DNA from: Betaproteobacteria bacterium
GTDB taxonomy: Bacteria; Pseudomonadota; Gammaproteobacteria; Burkholderiales; SG8-41
NCBI GenBank assembly: GCA_021414185.1
Contig: JAIOOZ010000076.1
Coordinates: 1-5,468 of the forward strand
Direction of reading: 5' to 3'
Length of the DNA: 5,468 nt
The position numbers and the translations under genes are program-made. The notes under the pieces are model-generated. The model saw only the letters and a program-made list of their open reading frames with translations. It did no database searches and was not told the DNA's origin. This document shows positions 1 through 5,468 of the stretch, piece by piece. The number at the start of each line of letters is the position of its first letter. Position 1 is the first letter of the stretch.

Positions 1-725
1 TCGTTGGTCATGTCGCTCGTCACCGGCTTCTGGTCGAATGCATCGATGGCCGGGTGGTGCGACGCCGTGCCGACCATGATCATTTCCTGCGCGCCGAGCA
101 GCGGCGAGATGGTGGTTTCGATGCCGACCACGGCGTTCGCCTTGCAGCGCTTGGCTTCGTCGGTGATGCGCGTCAGCGCGAGGTGGCGCGTGCGGTCAAA
201 GATTTCCGTGTACTCCCTGACTTCGCCGCGCGCGAGGCTTTTCAGGCCGCCGAGTATGCTGCCCCCCAGGCCGATCGAATACGCGACATTGCCGAACACG
301 AACTTGATCGGACTGAAGCCGGCATCGACCTGGCAGTAGAGTTTCGCCACGTCGGCCGAAGTCGAGAAGCGTATCGATTCGTTGCCGTCTTTCTGATGGA
401 TGGTCGAGCCCACGGTGATGAACTCGATGTTACCGCCGTGATTGATGAGGTCGAACGAGACGCCCGTGAGGCCGACGCCGCCGTAATGCGCGGCCTCCTC
501 CATCATGCGGTCAAAGGCATGTGTGCGCCCGTCGTGCACGAGCTGGGTGACTTCTTCGATCTCGCCGCCGCCGAGGGTCGACAGCCCGGCGCCTATGCCT
601 TTCAATATGCCCAGCGCGACCACGCTGTTGCCGACACAGAGCTGGCCCGGCCGGTAGCCCATCCGCTCAAGAAAGAAAATCTCGTTGCCGGTCAATCCCG
701 AAATACGCTTGTGTTCCTGGACCAT
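1..725 (-). CDS. Tandem YbjQ/UPF0145 (DUF74) domain protein, 3' end cut by window edge
   Basis: The frame is open on the minus strand from an ATG at 725 to the left edge, giving 241 residues with no stop. The protein looks like two YbjQ-type domains (UPF0145, annotated as putative heavy-metal-binding) in tandem. The first domain spans about residues 28-110 (GNSVVALGILKGIGAGL, then GGGEIEEVT, then FITVGSTIH). The second spans about 141-223 (GNVAYSIGLGGSILGGL, then RGEVREYTE, then MIMVGTASHH). Landmarks in the two copies line up without gaps at an offset of 113 residues (G32/G145, E55/E168, R67/R180, A78/A191, G88/G201, G106/G219). No signal peptide or clear membrane helix is seen, so it is probably cytoplasmic. 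YbjQ proteins form small oligomeric folds, and their metal-binding role rests on weak evidence. The start is supported by a GGGGAGG-type ribosome site just upstream. The longest plus-strand ORF in this region is an antisense shadow. Confidence 0.85.
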   Translation of the reverse strand, partial: MVQEHKRISGLTGNEIFFLERMGYRPGQLCVGNSVVALGILKGIGAGLSTLGGGEIEEVTQLVHDGRTHAFDRMMEEAAHYGGVGLTGVSFDLINHGGNIEFITVGSTIHQKDGNESIRFSTSADVAKLYCQVDAGFSPIKFVFGNVAYSIGLGGSILGGLKSLARGEVREYTEIFDRTRHLALTRITDEAKRCKANAVVGIETTISPLLGAQEMIMVGTASHHPAIDAFDQKPVTSDMTN

Positions 726-729
726 GCTG

Positions 730-736
730 CCTCCCC
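730..736 (-). promoter_or_regulatory. Ribosome binding site of the YbjQ-type gene
   Basis: Read on the minus strand, this purine-rich stretch is GGGGAGG, 4 bases before the ATG at 725. It fixes the start of a gene whose other end lies outside the window. Confidence 0.75.
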
Positions 737-779
737 GCTGCTTGCGATTACGTTACATTAGCACGCCGCCGGGCAGGAG

Positions 780-799
780 GCGCCGTCGCGAAGCGGCGC
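780..799. repeat. GC-rich inverted repeat in the divergent spacer
   Basis: GCGCCG (780-785) and CGGCGC (794-799) are perfect 6-bp complementary arms around an 8-base loop. They lie between the divergent YbjQ-type and binding-protein genes. The arms could form a hairpin in a leader RNA or be an operator half-site pair. No T-tract follows in either direction, so it is not a typical terminator. In DNA this GC-rich, a 6-bp match can occur by chance. I could not identify good -35/-10 pairs for either gene in this 149-bp spacer. Confidence 0.35.
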
Positions 800-874
800 G
801 GGAACGGGACATTTGATTTTGCGGTAATCTCACGCTTTCGTACCGCACGCCATACCTGCAAGGAGATTTTCGCA

Positions 875-1729
875 ATGCGATTCACGCCGTTCGCTTTACT
901 GCTGCTGGCCCAGATAACGTGGGGCGGCCCGGCCGCCGCGGCCGACACGCTCGCCCGCATCAAGTCGGCCGGTGAAATCCGCCTCGGTTACTTCGAGACT
1001 TCCGCGCCGTTCTCGTTCGCCAGTGCGGACAAATCGCCGCAGGGCTATTCGGTCGACTTGTGCCAGCGCATCGCGGCGGGAATCCAGCGCCAGCTCGGCC
1101 TCGCGCAACTCAAAACGACGTGGGTGCCGCTCGCCACGGGTGAGCGCATCGAAGCGGTACGCAGCGGGCGCGTCGACATCGAGTGCGGCACGACAAGCTG
1201 GTCGTTCGCGCGCCAGGAACTGGTCGACTTCAGCCTGATGACTTTCGTCGACGGCGCCTCGCTGATAGTAGCGGCCGATTCCGGAGTCCGGCGCATGGCC
1301 GACAGCGGCGGCAAACGCATTGCGGTCATCCGCGACACCACGACCGAAAAAGCGCTGCTGGCGGCGCTCATCGGCAACAAAGTCAAAGCCGAGATAGTCA
1401 GGGTGGATACCCGCGAGCAGGGGTTTGCCCTGCTGACGGAAGGACGCGCCGATGCGTTCGCCTCCGACCGCTTCCTGCTCATGAACCTGCTGACTTCCGT
1501 GCGCTCGCCGCGGCCGTTGCGTCTCATCGATGAAGACTTCTCGGTCGAGCCGTACGCGCTCGCGCTGCCGCGCGACGACGCGGGCTTCCGGCTGGCGGTC
1601 AACCGCGCGCTGGCGCAGGTGTTCCGCTCCGGCGAGATCGCCGAAGTCTACGAGCGCTGGCTCGGCCACTTCGGACAACCGAGCCTGCTGCTCTCCGCGC
1701 TGTTCTACCTGCAGCAGATCCCGGAGTAA
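875..1729 (+). CDS. Periplasmic amino-acid-binding protein, GltI-like (SBP family 3)
   Basis: This 284-residue protein is the expected length for an extracellular solute-binding protein of family 3 (SBP_bac_3), the substrate-capturing part of polar amino-acid ABC importers. The N-terminus has a short hydrophobic core and a Sec-type cleavage site at AAA-AD near residues 21-24, so it should be periplasmic. The family signature lies near GYSVDLCQRIA (57-67), with Ser59 where Asp or Glu is usual. DIECGTTSWSFARQELVDFS (101-120) and the following FVDGASL closely resemble the glutamate/aspartate-binding protein GltI, as does RDTTTEKALL (153-162), equivalent to the hinge and lobe-2 binding segment. 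Glutamate or aspartate is therefore a reasonable ligand guess. An AAGGAG site at 860-865 lies 9 bases before the ATG. No permease or ATPase gene is in the window, so it may be an orphan receptor or work with a transporter elsewhere. The C-terminal tail (269-284) is unusually hydrophobic. Confidence 0.92.
   Translation: MRFTPFALLLLAQITWGGPAAAADTLARIKSAGEIRLGYFETSAPFSFASADKSPQGYSVDLCQRIAAGIQRQLGLAQLKTTWVPLATGERIEAVRSGRVDIECGTTSWSFARQELVDFSLMTFVDGASLIVAADSGVRRMADSGGKRIAVIRDTTTEKALLAALIGNKVKAEIVRVDTREQGFALLTEGRADAFASDRFLLMNLLTSVRSPRPLRLIDEDFSVEPYALALPRDDAGFRLAVNRALAQVFRSGEIAEVYERWLGHFGQPSLLLSALFYLQQIPE
1723..1726 (+). promoter_or_regulatory. Ribosome binding site inside the end of the upstream gene
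   Basis: GGAG immediately before the TAA of the binding-protein gene lies 8 bases before the GTG at 1735. It supports the GTG start and suggests coupled translation of the two genes. Confidence 0.5.
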
Positions 1730-1734
1730 GCGGC

Positions 1735-2163
1735 GTGCTGCGTCTTTTTCTTGCCGCTGCGGTATTGTCGCTGGCGCCGCTGCCGCCGGCGCTTGCGCAA
1801 CCCGCGGGTGCGACGCCGGTGCCGGACAGCATCATCGTGCGCTGCCGGCAGTGCGGCACCATCAATTCGATCCGCGAAGTCCAGCAGTACCGCGAAGGCG
1901 CGACCCCCAATGCGGGCGCCGACGCGCCGATCGGACTCGTGATCTATATTCCGATGGGGCCGGGACGCAACAAAAGCGATTCATTTGCGGGCTCGGTCGG
2001 CAACCGCGAATGGCAGAACCGCGTCAGCAACACGCGCTATGAATTCACGGTACGCATGGACGACGGCGATTTCCAGCTGGTGCAGAAAAACGGCGCCTCC
2101 GACTTCCGGGTCGGCGAGCGCGTGCGCGTGGACCGCGGCCAGCTCGAACGCTGGGGTTCTTAG
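1735..2163 (+). CDS. Small secreted protein with SlyB-like C-terminal domain, no glycine zipper
   Basis: This 142-residue protein starts with GTG, 5 bp after the stop of the binding-protein gene, so the two very likely share an mRNA. The start gives a clean signal peptide with cleavage at ALA-QP (residues 19-23). There is no lipobox cysteine at the cleavage site, so a soluble periplasmic product is more likely than a lipoprotein. A CxxCGT pair at 37-42 followed by INSIREVQ resembles the start of many SlyB/PcP-type 'glycine zipper 2TM' envelope proteins. The last third, YEFTVRMDDGDFQLVQ (102-117) and FRVGERVRVDRGQL (124-137), resembles their C-terminal beta domain. The Gly-rich membrane hairpin expected between these parts is absent. 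In its place is a short segment (about 66-96) containing PIGLVIYIPMGPGRNK. The biochemical role is unknown. The family link is made by eye and has moderate certainty. Confidence 0.8.
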   Translation: MLRLFLAAAVLSLAPLPPALAQPAGATPVPDSIIVRCRQCGTINSIREVQQYREGATPNAGADAPIGLVIYIPMGPGRNKSDSFAGSVGNREWQNRVSNTRYEFTVRMDDGDFQLVQKNGASDFRVGERVRVDRGQLERWGS

Positions 2164-2187
2164 GGCCGGCCTGGCGCTACCCGGTTT

Positions 2188-3570
2188 TCATGCCGGCGGC
2201 GCGATCTCGCAGCGGAAATCCTCATACTTGCCGCTGGGCGCCCGCGGGATATCGTCAAGGTAAACAAAGGATACGCTGAACGGATGCTTGAGGTGCGCGA
2301 GCACGTGCTCGCGCAATTTCTGTTCTTCGTCCGGCGTCAGCGCACGGGCCACGACGAGATTGACTTCGATCGCGGCGAGACTCTTCTGCACCACCTGAAA
2401 CTGCCGCACCGGGGCAATGGTATGAAACTTCGCCTCGCCAAAGCGCGGAAACCGCGGTCCCCCGTCCGGCAGTTGCAGCATGTGGCGCGTCTTGCCCATG
2501 ATTTGCGTGATGACCGGCAGCCCGCGGCCGCACGCGCACGCGGGCCCGACCTCGGCGTAATCGCCGAGCTCGTAGCGCAGCAGCGGCATCGCAAAATTGT
2601 GCAGCGGCGTGATCACCACCTTGCCGACTGCGCCGGGCGCGCACGGCAACCCCTCACGATCCAGGACCTCGAGCAGCACGCTCTCGGACTGGACGTGATA
2701 GTGCTCGTGCTGCGGGCATTGCAACGCGAGGTAGCCGCCCTCCGCGCATGAGTACATGTCCACGACCGGCACGTCCCACGCCTGCCGGCAAATGGCGCGA
2801 ATATCGGGATGCAGCGCCTCGCCGTAGCTGCGTACTTCGCGCAGCGCGGACGGACGCAGTCCGTGCTCGCCGCAATAGCGGGCGAGCGCGCGGATATTGG
2901 ACGCAATGCTGATCAGGTAGGCGGGGTTCTCCCGCATCAGCCAATCCGCCTGCTCGCCGAGCGGCAGATTGGTGTTGTACATGGACAGCGGGCCGCTGCG
3001 GAAAGCGCCTTCGGTCGCGGGGCCCCATCCCGCTGCGGTGCCGGGCTGCACGCGCCCGCGGATGGAGGCCAGCTTGCCGCTTAAATCGCGCCGGTGCCAG
3101 AGGTGATCGCGCAGCGTAAACACCTGCCAGAACAGGCCGCCCAGTTCGGTGATGCGGAAACGGACGGGGCGGCCGGTGGAGCCCGAAGTCTCGCCATCGG
3201 CGACCTTGCCATGCGCCGCCGGCACGCGCGTGCTGGTCAGCGCGTCGAAGCTGGTTTGCACGTCCTGCCGGGTCAGCAGAGGCACAGCGGCGAACGACGC
3301 GGCATCGAGGCCCCGCGACAAATCAAGACCGGCCAGGCGCTGCCGGTAAAACGGCACGGTTTCCCGCGCGTGCAGCAGCAGCACCGACAACTGCCGGAAC
3401 TGCTCTTCGCGCAGCTGCCCGGCGGACCACCACTGGCTCTGGTTGAGCTGGTACTGCAGAGCCAGCATGCGCGCGCCGGCCGCATCCGGCACCGCAGGCC
3501 AGCAATGATTGGCCAGCGCGTTGCGCGGGACCGCGACGTGTGTGTTCATGCGGTTCGGGCCATTGCTCAT
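2188..3570 (-). CDS. PaaK/CoF-synthetase-like adenylate-forming ligase
   Basis: The product resembles the phenylacetate-CoA ligase-like branch of the ANL superfamily (COG1541 type), enzymes that activate a carboxylate with ATP and usually transfer it to CoA. Motifs, numbered from the TTG at 3594: phosphate-binding loop ETSGSTGRPVRF (135-146), YGEALHPDIR (257-266), MYSCAEGGYLALQC (280-293) for the adenine/acyl region, LRYELGDYAE (339-348) with the ribose-binding Asp, GKTRHML (367-373) at the hinge, and PSGKYEDF (453-460) with the likely catalytic Lys458. The substrate cannot be read from the sequence. C293-P-Q-H-E-H near the CxCGR at 353-357 may form a metal site, as seen in PaaK-like proteins. 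The start is uncertain: the frame opens at TTG 3594, with ATGs at 3570 and 3549, none with a clear ribosome site. I chose 3570. The gene stands alone, convergent with the small secreted protein gene (24-bp gap) and divergent from the MFS gene. No pathway partner is visible. Confidence 0.87.
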   Translation of the reverse strand: MSNGPNRMNTHVAVPRNALANHCWPAVPDAAGARMLALQYQLNQSQWWSAGQLREEQFRQLSVLLLHARETVPFYRQRLAGLDLSRGLDAASFAAVPLLTRQDVQTSFDALTSTRVPAAHGKVADGETSGSTGRPVRFRITELGGLFWQVFTLRDHLWHRRDLSGKLASIRGRVQPGTAAGWGPATEGAFRSGPLSMYNTNLPLGEQADWLMRENPAYLISIASNIRALARYCGEHGLRPSALREVRSYGEALHPDIRAICRQAWDVPVVDMYSCAEGGYLALQCPQHEHYHVQSESVLLEVLDREGLPCAPGAVGKVVITPLHNFAMPLLRYELGDYAEVGPACACGRGLPVITQIMGKTRHMLQLPDGGPRFPRFGEAKFHTIAPVRQFQVVQKSLAAIEVNLVVARALTPDEEQKLREHVLAHLKHPFSVSFVYLDDIPRAPSGKYEDFRCEIAPPA

Positions 3571-3606
3571 TGCGGTGTAGTCATCGACTGGCAATCGGGA
3601 TCATCG

Positions 3607-3638
3607 GGCACTCGGTGACATTGTCACATTAAAGTGCC
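3607..3638. promoter_or_regulatory. Nested inverted repeat, candidate operator between divergent genes
   Basis: An inner perfect palindrome, GTGACA-T-TGTCAC (3615-3627), is flanked by outer perfect arms GGCACT (3607-3612) and AGTGCC (3633-3638). The inner gaps are 2 and 5 bases. It lies in the spacer between the ligase and MFS starts. The odd-centred inner element has the size and symmetry of a dimeric regulator site. A TTTAAT hexamer on the minus strand (3633-3628) could be a -10 for the ligase, with no good -35. TTGTCA (3621-3626) resembles a plus-strand -35, with no good -10. Binding of a regulator is inference; the symmetry is seen directly. Confidence 0.5.
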
Positions 3639-3697
3639 GCGAGCAGATGAACAGGCTGCGCCTGACGCCATGCGCCATAGTTCGGTAGACTTGCGCG

Positions 3698-4843
3698 ATG
3701 TCGATCAATTTTGCGCTCGCCCTCGGTGTGCTCAACATGAGCAGCATGCGCGCGGGGCGCGTGATGCTCGTGCTCTACGCGCTGCACCTCGGCGCCGCAC
3801 CAGCCACAGTCGGCCTGCTCGCCGCGACTTTCTCCGCCTTCCCCGCGCTGCTGTCGTGGCCCGCCGGCAAACTGGCCGACCGCTTCGGCTCGCGCTGGCT
3901 GCTGATGGTCGGCGCGCTGGGCGGCGGGCTGGGCACGCTGATTCCGTATTTCGTGCCGGGGCTGCCGGCGATATTCGTGGCGGCGGCGGCGAACGGCCTG
4001 TCGCTCTCCATCTACAACGTGTCGCTGCAGAACGTGGTCGGTCTCATGAGCACGCCGGAAAGCCGCACGCGCAACTTCAGCAATTACAGCCTCTCGAACT
4101 CGATCGGCAGCTTCGCCGGCCCGCTGATCGCCGGGTTTTCGATCGAGCATATCGGCTACCCCGCTGCCTTCCTGCCCCTGGCACTGCTGGCGCTCATGCC
4201 GCTCGCCATGCTCGTTATATGGGGTGACGCGCTGCCCAAAGGCACGGGGCGCAAGCAGCGCGAAGGCGGCGGCCTGCGCGACATGCTGGCGACCAAAGGT
4301 GTCGGCAAAACGCTCGCCACCAGCAGCCTGCTGCAGACCGGCCAGGACCTCTTCCAGTTCTACCTGCCGGTTTACGCGCACGGCGCCGGCCTCTCGGCGT
4401 CGGCCATCGGTGTCGTGCTGGCGATGAATTCCGCGGCGGCATTCGTGGTGCGCCTGATCCTGCCGCGCCTGATTGCAAAGTACCAGGAAGACAAGGTGCT
4501 GGCGGGCGCGTTCTTCGCCGGCGCGCTGAGTTTCATGCTGGTGCCCTTTTTCAGCAGCAGCACGGCGCTGTCACTGCTCGCGTTCGCGTTCGGGCTCGGC
4601 ATGGGGTGCGGCCAGCCGATCGTGACCATGCAGATGTTCAGCAATTCCGCCGCCGGGCGTTCGGGCGAGGCGCTGGGGCTGCGCATGACGGTCAACCATC
4701 TGACGCGCGTCTTCGGCCCGGTCATTTTCGGGTTCGTCGGCTCGGCGTTCGGGCTGGCGGCCGTGTTCTGGGTCAACGGGCTGATGCTGGGCGGCGGCGG
4801 CGCGCTCAGTCGTACGCAAAAACCCTCTAGCGCAAACGACTAA
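3698..4843 (+). CDS. MFS transporter, drug-efflux-like
   Basis: This 381-residue polytopic inner-membrane protein is near the 400-residue norm for 12-helix Major Facilitator Superfamily carriers. The N-half has about six hydrophobic segments (first at about 5-30, second at 37-56). The family hallmark motif A, GKLADRFGSR, lies between helices 2 and 3 (57-66). A basic, hydrophilic central loop (about 178-203, with KGTGRKQREGG) separates the halves. The C-half has a degenerate motif-A-like stretch, RLILPRLIAKYQEDK (252-266), and a conserved-looking loop, SAAGRSGEALGLRMTVNH (317-334). The N-terminus begins almost directly in helix 1, so a slightly earlier start cannot be ruled out. Only a weak GGTAG lies upstream of this ATG. 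The substrate is unknown; the architecture resembles multidrug or metabolite exporters. The ligase gene is transcribed away from it across the nested inverted repeat, and the UspA gene follows 39 bp later. Confidence 0.92.
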   Translation: MSINFALALGVLNMSSMRAGRVMLVLYALHLGAAPATVGLLAATFSAFPALLSWPAGKLADRFGSRWLLMVGALGGGLGTLIPYFVPGLPAIFVAAAANGLSLSIYNVSLQNVVGLMSTPESRTRNFSNYSLSNSIGSFAGPLIAGFSIEHIGYPAAFLPLALLALMPLAMLVIWGDALPKGTGRKQREGGGLRDMLATKGVGKTLATSSLLQTGQDLFQFYLPVYAHGAGLSASAIGVVLAMNSAAAFVVRLILPRLIAKYQEDKVLAGAFFAGALSFMLVPFFSSSTALSLLAFAFGLGMGCGQPIVTMQMFSNSAAGRSGEALGLRMTVNHLTRVFGPVIFGFVGSAFGLAAVFWVNGLMLGGGGALSRTQKPSSAND

Positions 4844-4845
4844 TT

Positions 4846-4856
4846 TTAGAGTCTAA
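4846..4856. promoter_or_regulatory. Short palindrome overlapping a possible -10 of the UspA gene
   Basis: TTAGA-G-TCTAA is a perfect 11-bp odd palindrome just after the MFS stop. Its right arm overlaps TAATAC (4854-4859), a fair -10 hexamer about 24 bases before the UspA ATG. No recognisable -35 sits 16-18 bp upstream, so a separate UspA promoter is only a possibility. The local AT-rich patch stands out against GC-rich flanks. Confidence 0.3.
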
Positions 4857-4871
4857 TACGGGCGCGAACAG

Positions 4872-4878
4872 AAGGAGG
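4872..4878 (+). promoter_or_regulatory. Strong ribosome binding site of the UspA-family gene
   Basis: AAGGAGG, a near-perfect anti-Shine-Dalgarno match, ends 4 bases before the ATG at 4883. It is the strongest such site in the window, suggesting efficient translation of the UspA protein. Confidence 0.8.
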
Positions 4879-4882
4879 AGCC

Positions 4883-5317
4883 ATGTTCAAACATATATTG
4901 ATGCCGACGGACGGCACCGACCATTCCGAAAAAGCGATCCAGCGCGGCATCGAGCTTGCCAAGTTGTGCGGCGCCAAGATTACCGGCATCCACGTCGTAC
5001 CGGACTACCGGCTGACCATCACGGAAGACAGCTCGTTCGACCCGGCGCTGCCGAAAAAAATGGACGACGAAGCGCGCGCGCGCGCCGAAAGCTTTCTGGC
5101 TTACGTCAAGAAAGCCGCCGCAGCCGACGGCGTGGCCTGCGATACCGTGATTGCGACCAACTCGCAGCCTTTCGACGCCATCGTCAGCACCGCCATCGAA
5201 CGCGGTTGCGACCTCATCGTGATGACGGCGCGCGACCGCAAGGGCCTGGTGTCAAGCATTTACCCCCTCACGCTCTCACGCTCTCACGCCCTCGCGCCCT
5301 CCCGGCCTTTACTTTAG
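4883..5317 (+). CDS. UspA-family universal stress protein with a lost C-terminus
   Basis: The N-terminal 125 residues are a clear universal stress protein (alpha/beta nucleotide-binding-like fold, cytoplasmic). They include FKHILMPTDGTDHSEKAI (2-19) with the strand-1 Asp10, ITGIHVVPDY (33-42), and ERGCDLIVMTARDRKGL (106-122). Family members normally continue with about 20-25 more residues, including a G-S/T phosphate-binding motif and the last beta strand (of the type SxTxxVL...PVLVV). Here the frame leaves the family after SS124-125 and runs into a low-complexity tail, IYPLTLSRSHALAPSRPLL (126-144), encoded by tandem octamers. The G-x-x-G step before RKG is also absent (T-A-R-D instead), so ATP binding is doubtful. 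The stop lies inside the 3' end of the convergent hydrolase gene. Total length (144) looks normal only because of the tail. The product may be a non-functional remnant or a form with an altered dimer edge. Confidence 0.85.
   Translation: MFKHILMPTDGTDHSEKAIQRGIELAKLCGAKITGIHVVPDYRLTITEDSSFDPALPKKMDDEARARAESFLAYVKKAAAADGVACDTVIATNSQPFDAIVSTAIERGCDLIVMTARDRKGLVSSIYPLTLSRSHALAPSRPLL
5267..5306. repeat. Tandem octamer repeat, five C-rich units
   Basis: Five consecutive 8-base units run CTCACGCT, the same again, CTCACGCC, CTCGCGCC, then CTCCCGGC. The first three are nearly identical and the last two progressively diverged. The array replaces the expected 3' end of the UspA coding sequence and ends just before the stop of the convergent hydrolase gene. 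Eight is not a multiple of three, so gain or loss of one unit would change the reading frame of the UspA tail. Confidence 0.8.
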
Positions 5318-5468
5318 GTACTTGCCGAACCAGGCAAACACTTTTTTCCAGCCGTCCATCGCCGCATGCACGCGATACTGCGCGCGGTCGACGGCGAAAA
5401 AAGCGTGCCCGGCGTTTTCATAGGTGTGAAATTCGTAGGTCTTGCCGCATTTCTTGAGCGCTTCCTCG
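5309..5468 (-). CDS. Dienelactone hydrolase family protein, C-terminal part only
   Basis: The minus-strand frame ends with TAA at 5309-5311 and is open to the right edge, giving the last 52 residues. The visible part, YEFHTYENAGHAFF followed by a helix ending in WKKVFAWFGKYLK, matches the C-terminal end of dienelactone hydrolase-like alpha/beta hydrolases. In these, the His in the GHxFF segment is the catalytic triad histidine and a final amphipathic helix closes the domain. The nucleophile (Cys or Ser) and Asp would lie outside the window. Family members hydrolyse lactone or ester bonds; the substrate here is unknown. The 3' end overlaps the altered UspA frame by 9 bp, and no terminator is visible between the two convergent genes. 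Confidence 0.8.
   Translation of the reverse strand, partial: EEALKKCGKTYEFHTYENAGHAFFAVDRAQYRVHAAMDGWKKVFAWFGKYLK

Noticed and set aside
54..761. Long plus-strand open frame opposite the YbjQ-type gene
   Set aside because: It has no family-like sequence and is rich in Arg, Ala, His and Asp, typical of antisense frames in GC-rich DNA. The opposite strand encodes a recognisable tandem-domain protein with a good ribosome site.
813..841. TTGATT as a -35 for the binding-protein gene
   Set aside because: At 16-18 bp spacing the -10 candidates match the consensus at only about two positions, so no promoter can be supported.
896..1678. 260-residue minus-strand frame opposite the binding-protein gene
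   Set aside because: The composition is that of an antisense shadow, it has no motifs, and it lies fully inside a clear SBP family-3 gene.
2164..2197. Possible bidirectional terminator between the convergent genes (GCCGGC copies at 2165 and 2192)
   Set aside because: The arms are short self-palindromic GC hexamers with a 21-base loop, no T-tract follows on either strand, and the second copy lies inside the ligase coding end.
3629..4381. 250-residue minus-strand frame opposite the MFS gene
   Set aside because: It is Arg/Gln/His-rich with no domains, and the plus strand carries MFS motif A and hydrophobic helices in this stretch.
4966..5457. 163-residue plus-strand frame overlapping UspA and the hydrolase end
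   Set aside because: It is out of frame with the clear Usp sequence, Arg-rich and without motifs, and it does not supply the missing Usp C-terminus.

Overview
The window is GC-rich with strong third-position GC bias. It reads as an ordinary chromosomal stretch of a Gram-negative proteobacterium. Sec signal peptides, a periplasmic binding protein, a SlyB-like envelope domain and the style of the UspA, PaaK-like and MFS proteins suggest a betaproteobacterium, but that placement is inference from protein style because no rRNA or marker gene is present. I see no tRNA, rRNA, CRISPR array, transposase, integrase or phage gene.

Layout from left to right. (1) A minus-strand gene cut by the left edge encodes a protein made of two tandem YbjQ/UPF0145-type domains. 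(2) A 149-bp divergent spacer follows. (3) A plus-strand gene pair encodes a GltI-like family-3 amino-acid-binding protein and, 5 bp downstream with a GTG start, a small secreted protein resembling a SlyB/glycine-zipper lipoprotein whose glycine zipper is missing. (4) Convergent to this pair, 24 bp away, is a minus-strand PaaK/CoF-synthetase-like adenylate-forming ligase. (5) A divergent spacer of about 130 bp carries a nested inverted repeat. (6) A plus-strand 12-TM-type MFS exporter follows. (7) A UspA-family gene lies 39 bp downstream; its C-terminal end is missing and replaced by translated tandem octamer repeats. (8) The right edge cuts a minus-strand dienelactone-hydrolase-family gene. 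The UspA reading frame overlaps its 3' end by 9 bp.

Only the binding protein and the small secreted protein look like a tight operon. The MFS and UspA genes may be co-transcribed, but UspA has its own strong ribosome binding site and a possible -10 element. The other genes show no shared pathway. The best leads are the repeat-associated loss of the UspA C-terminus, the zipper-less SlyB-like protein paired with a solute-binding protein, and the nested palindrome between the ligase and MFS genes. I did not find convincing evidence of a new multi-gene system.
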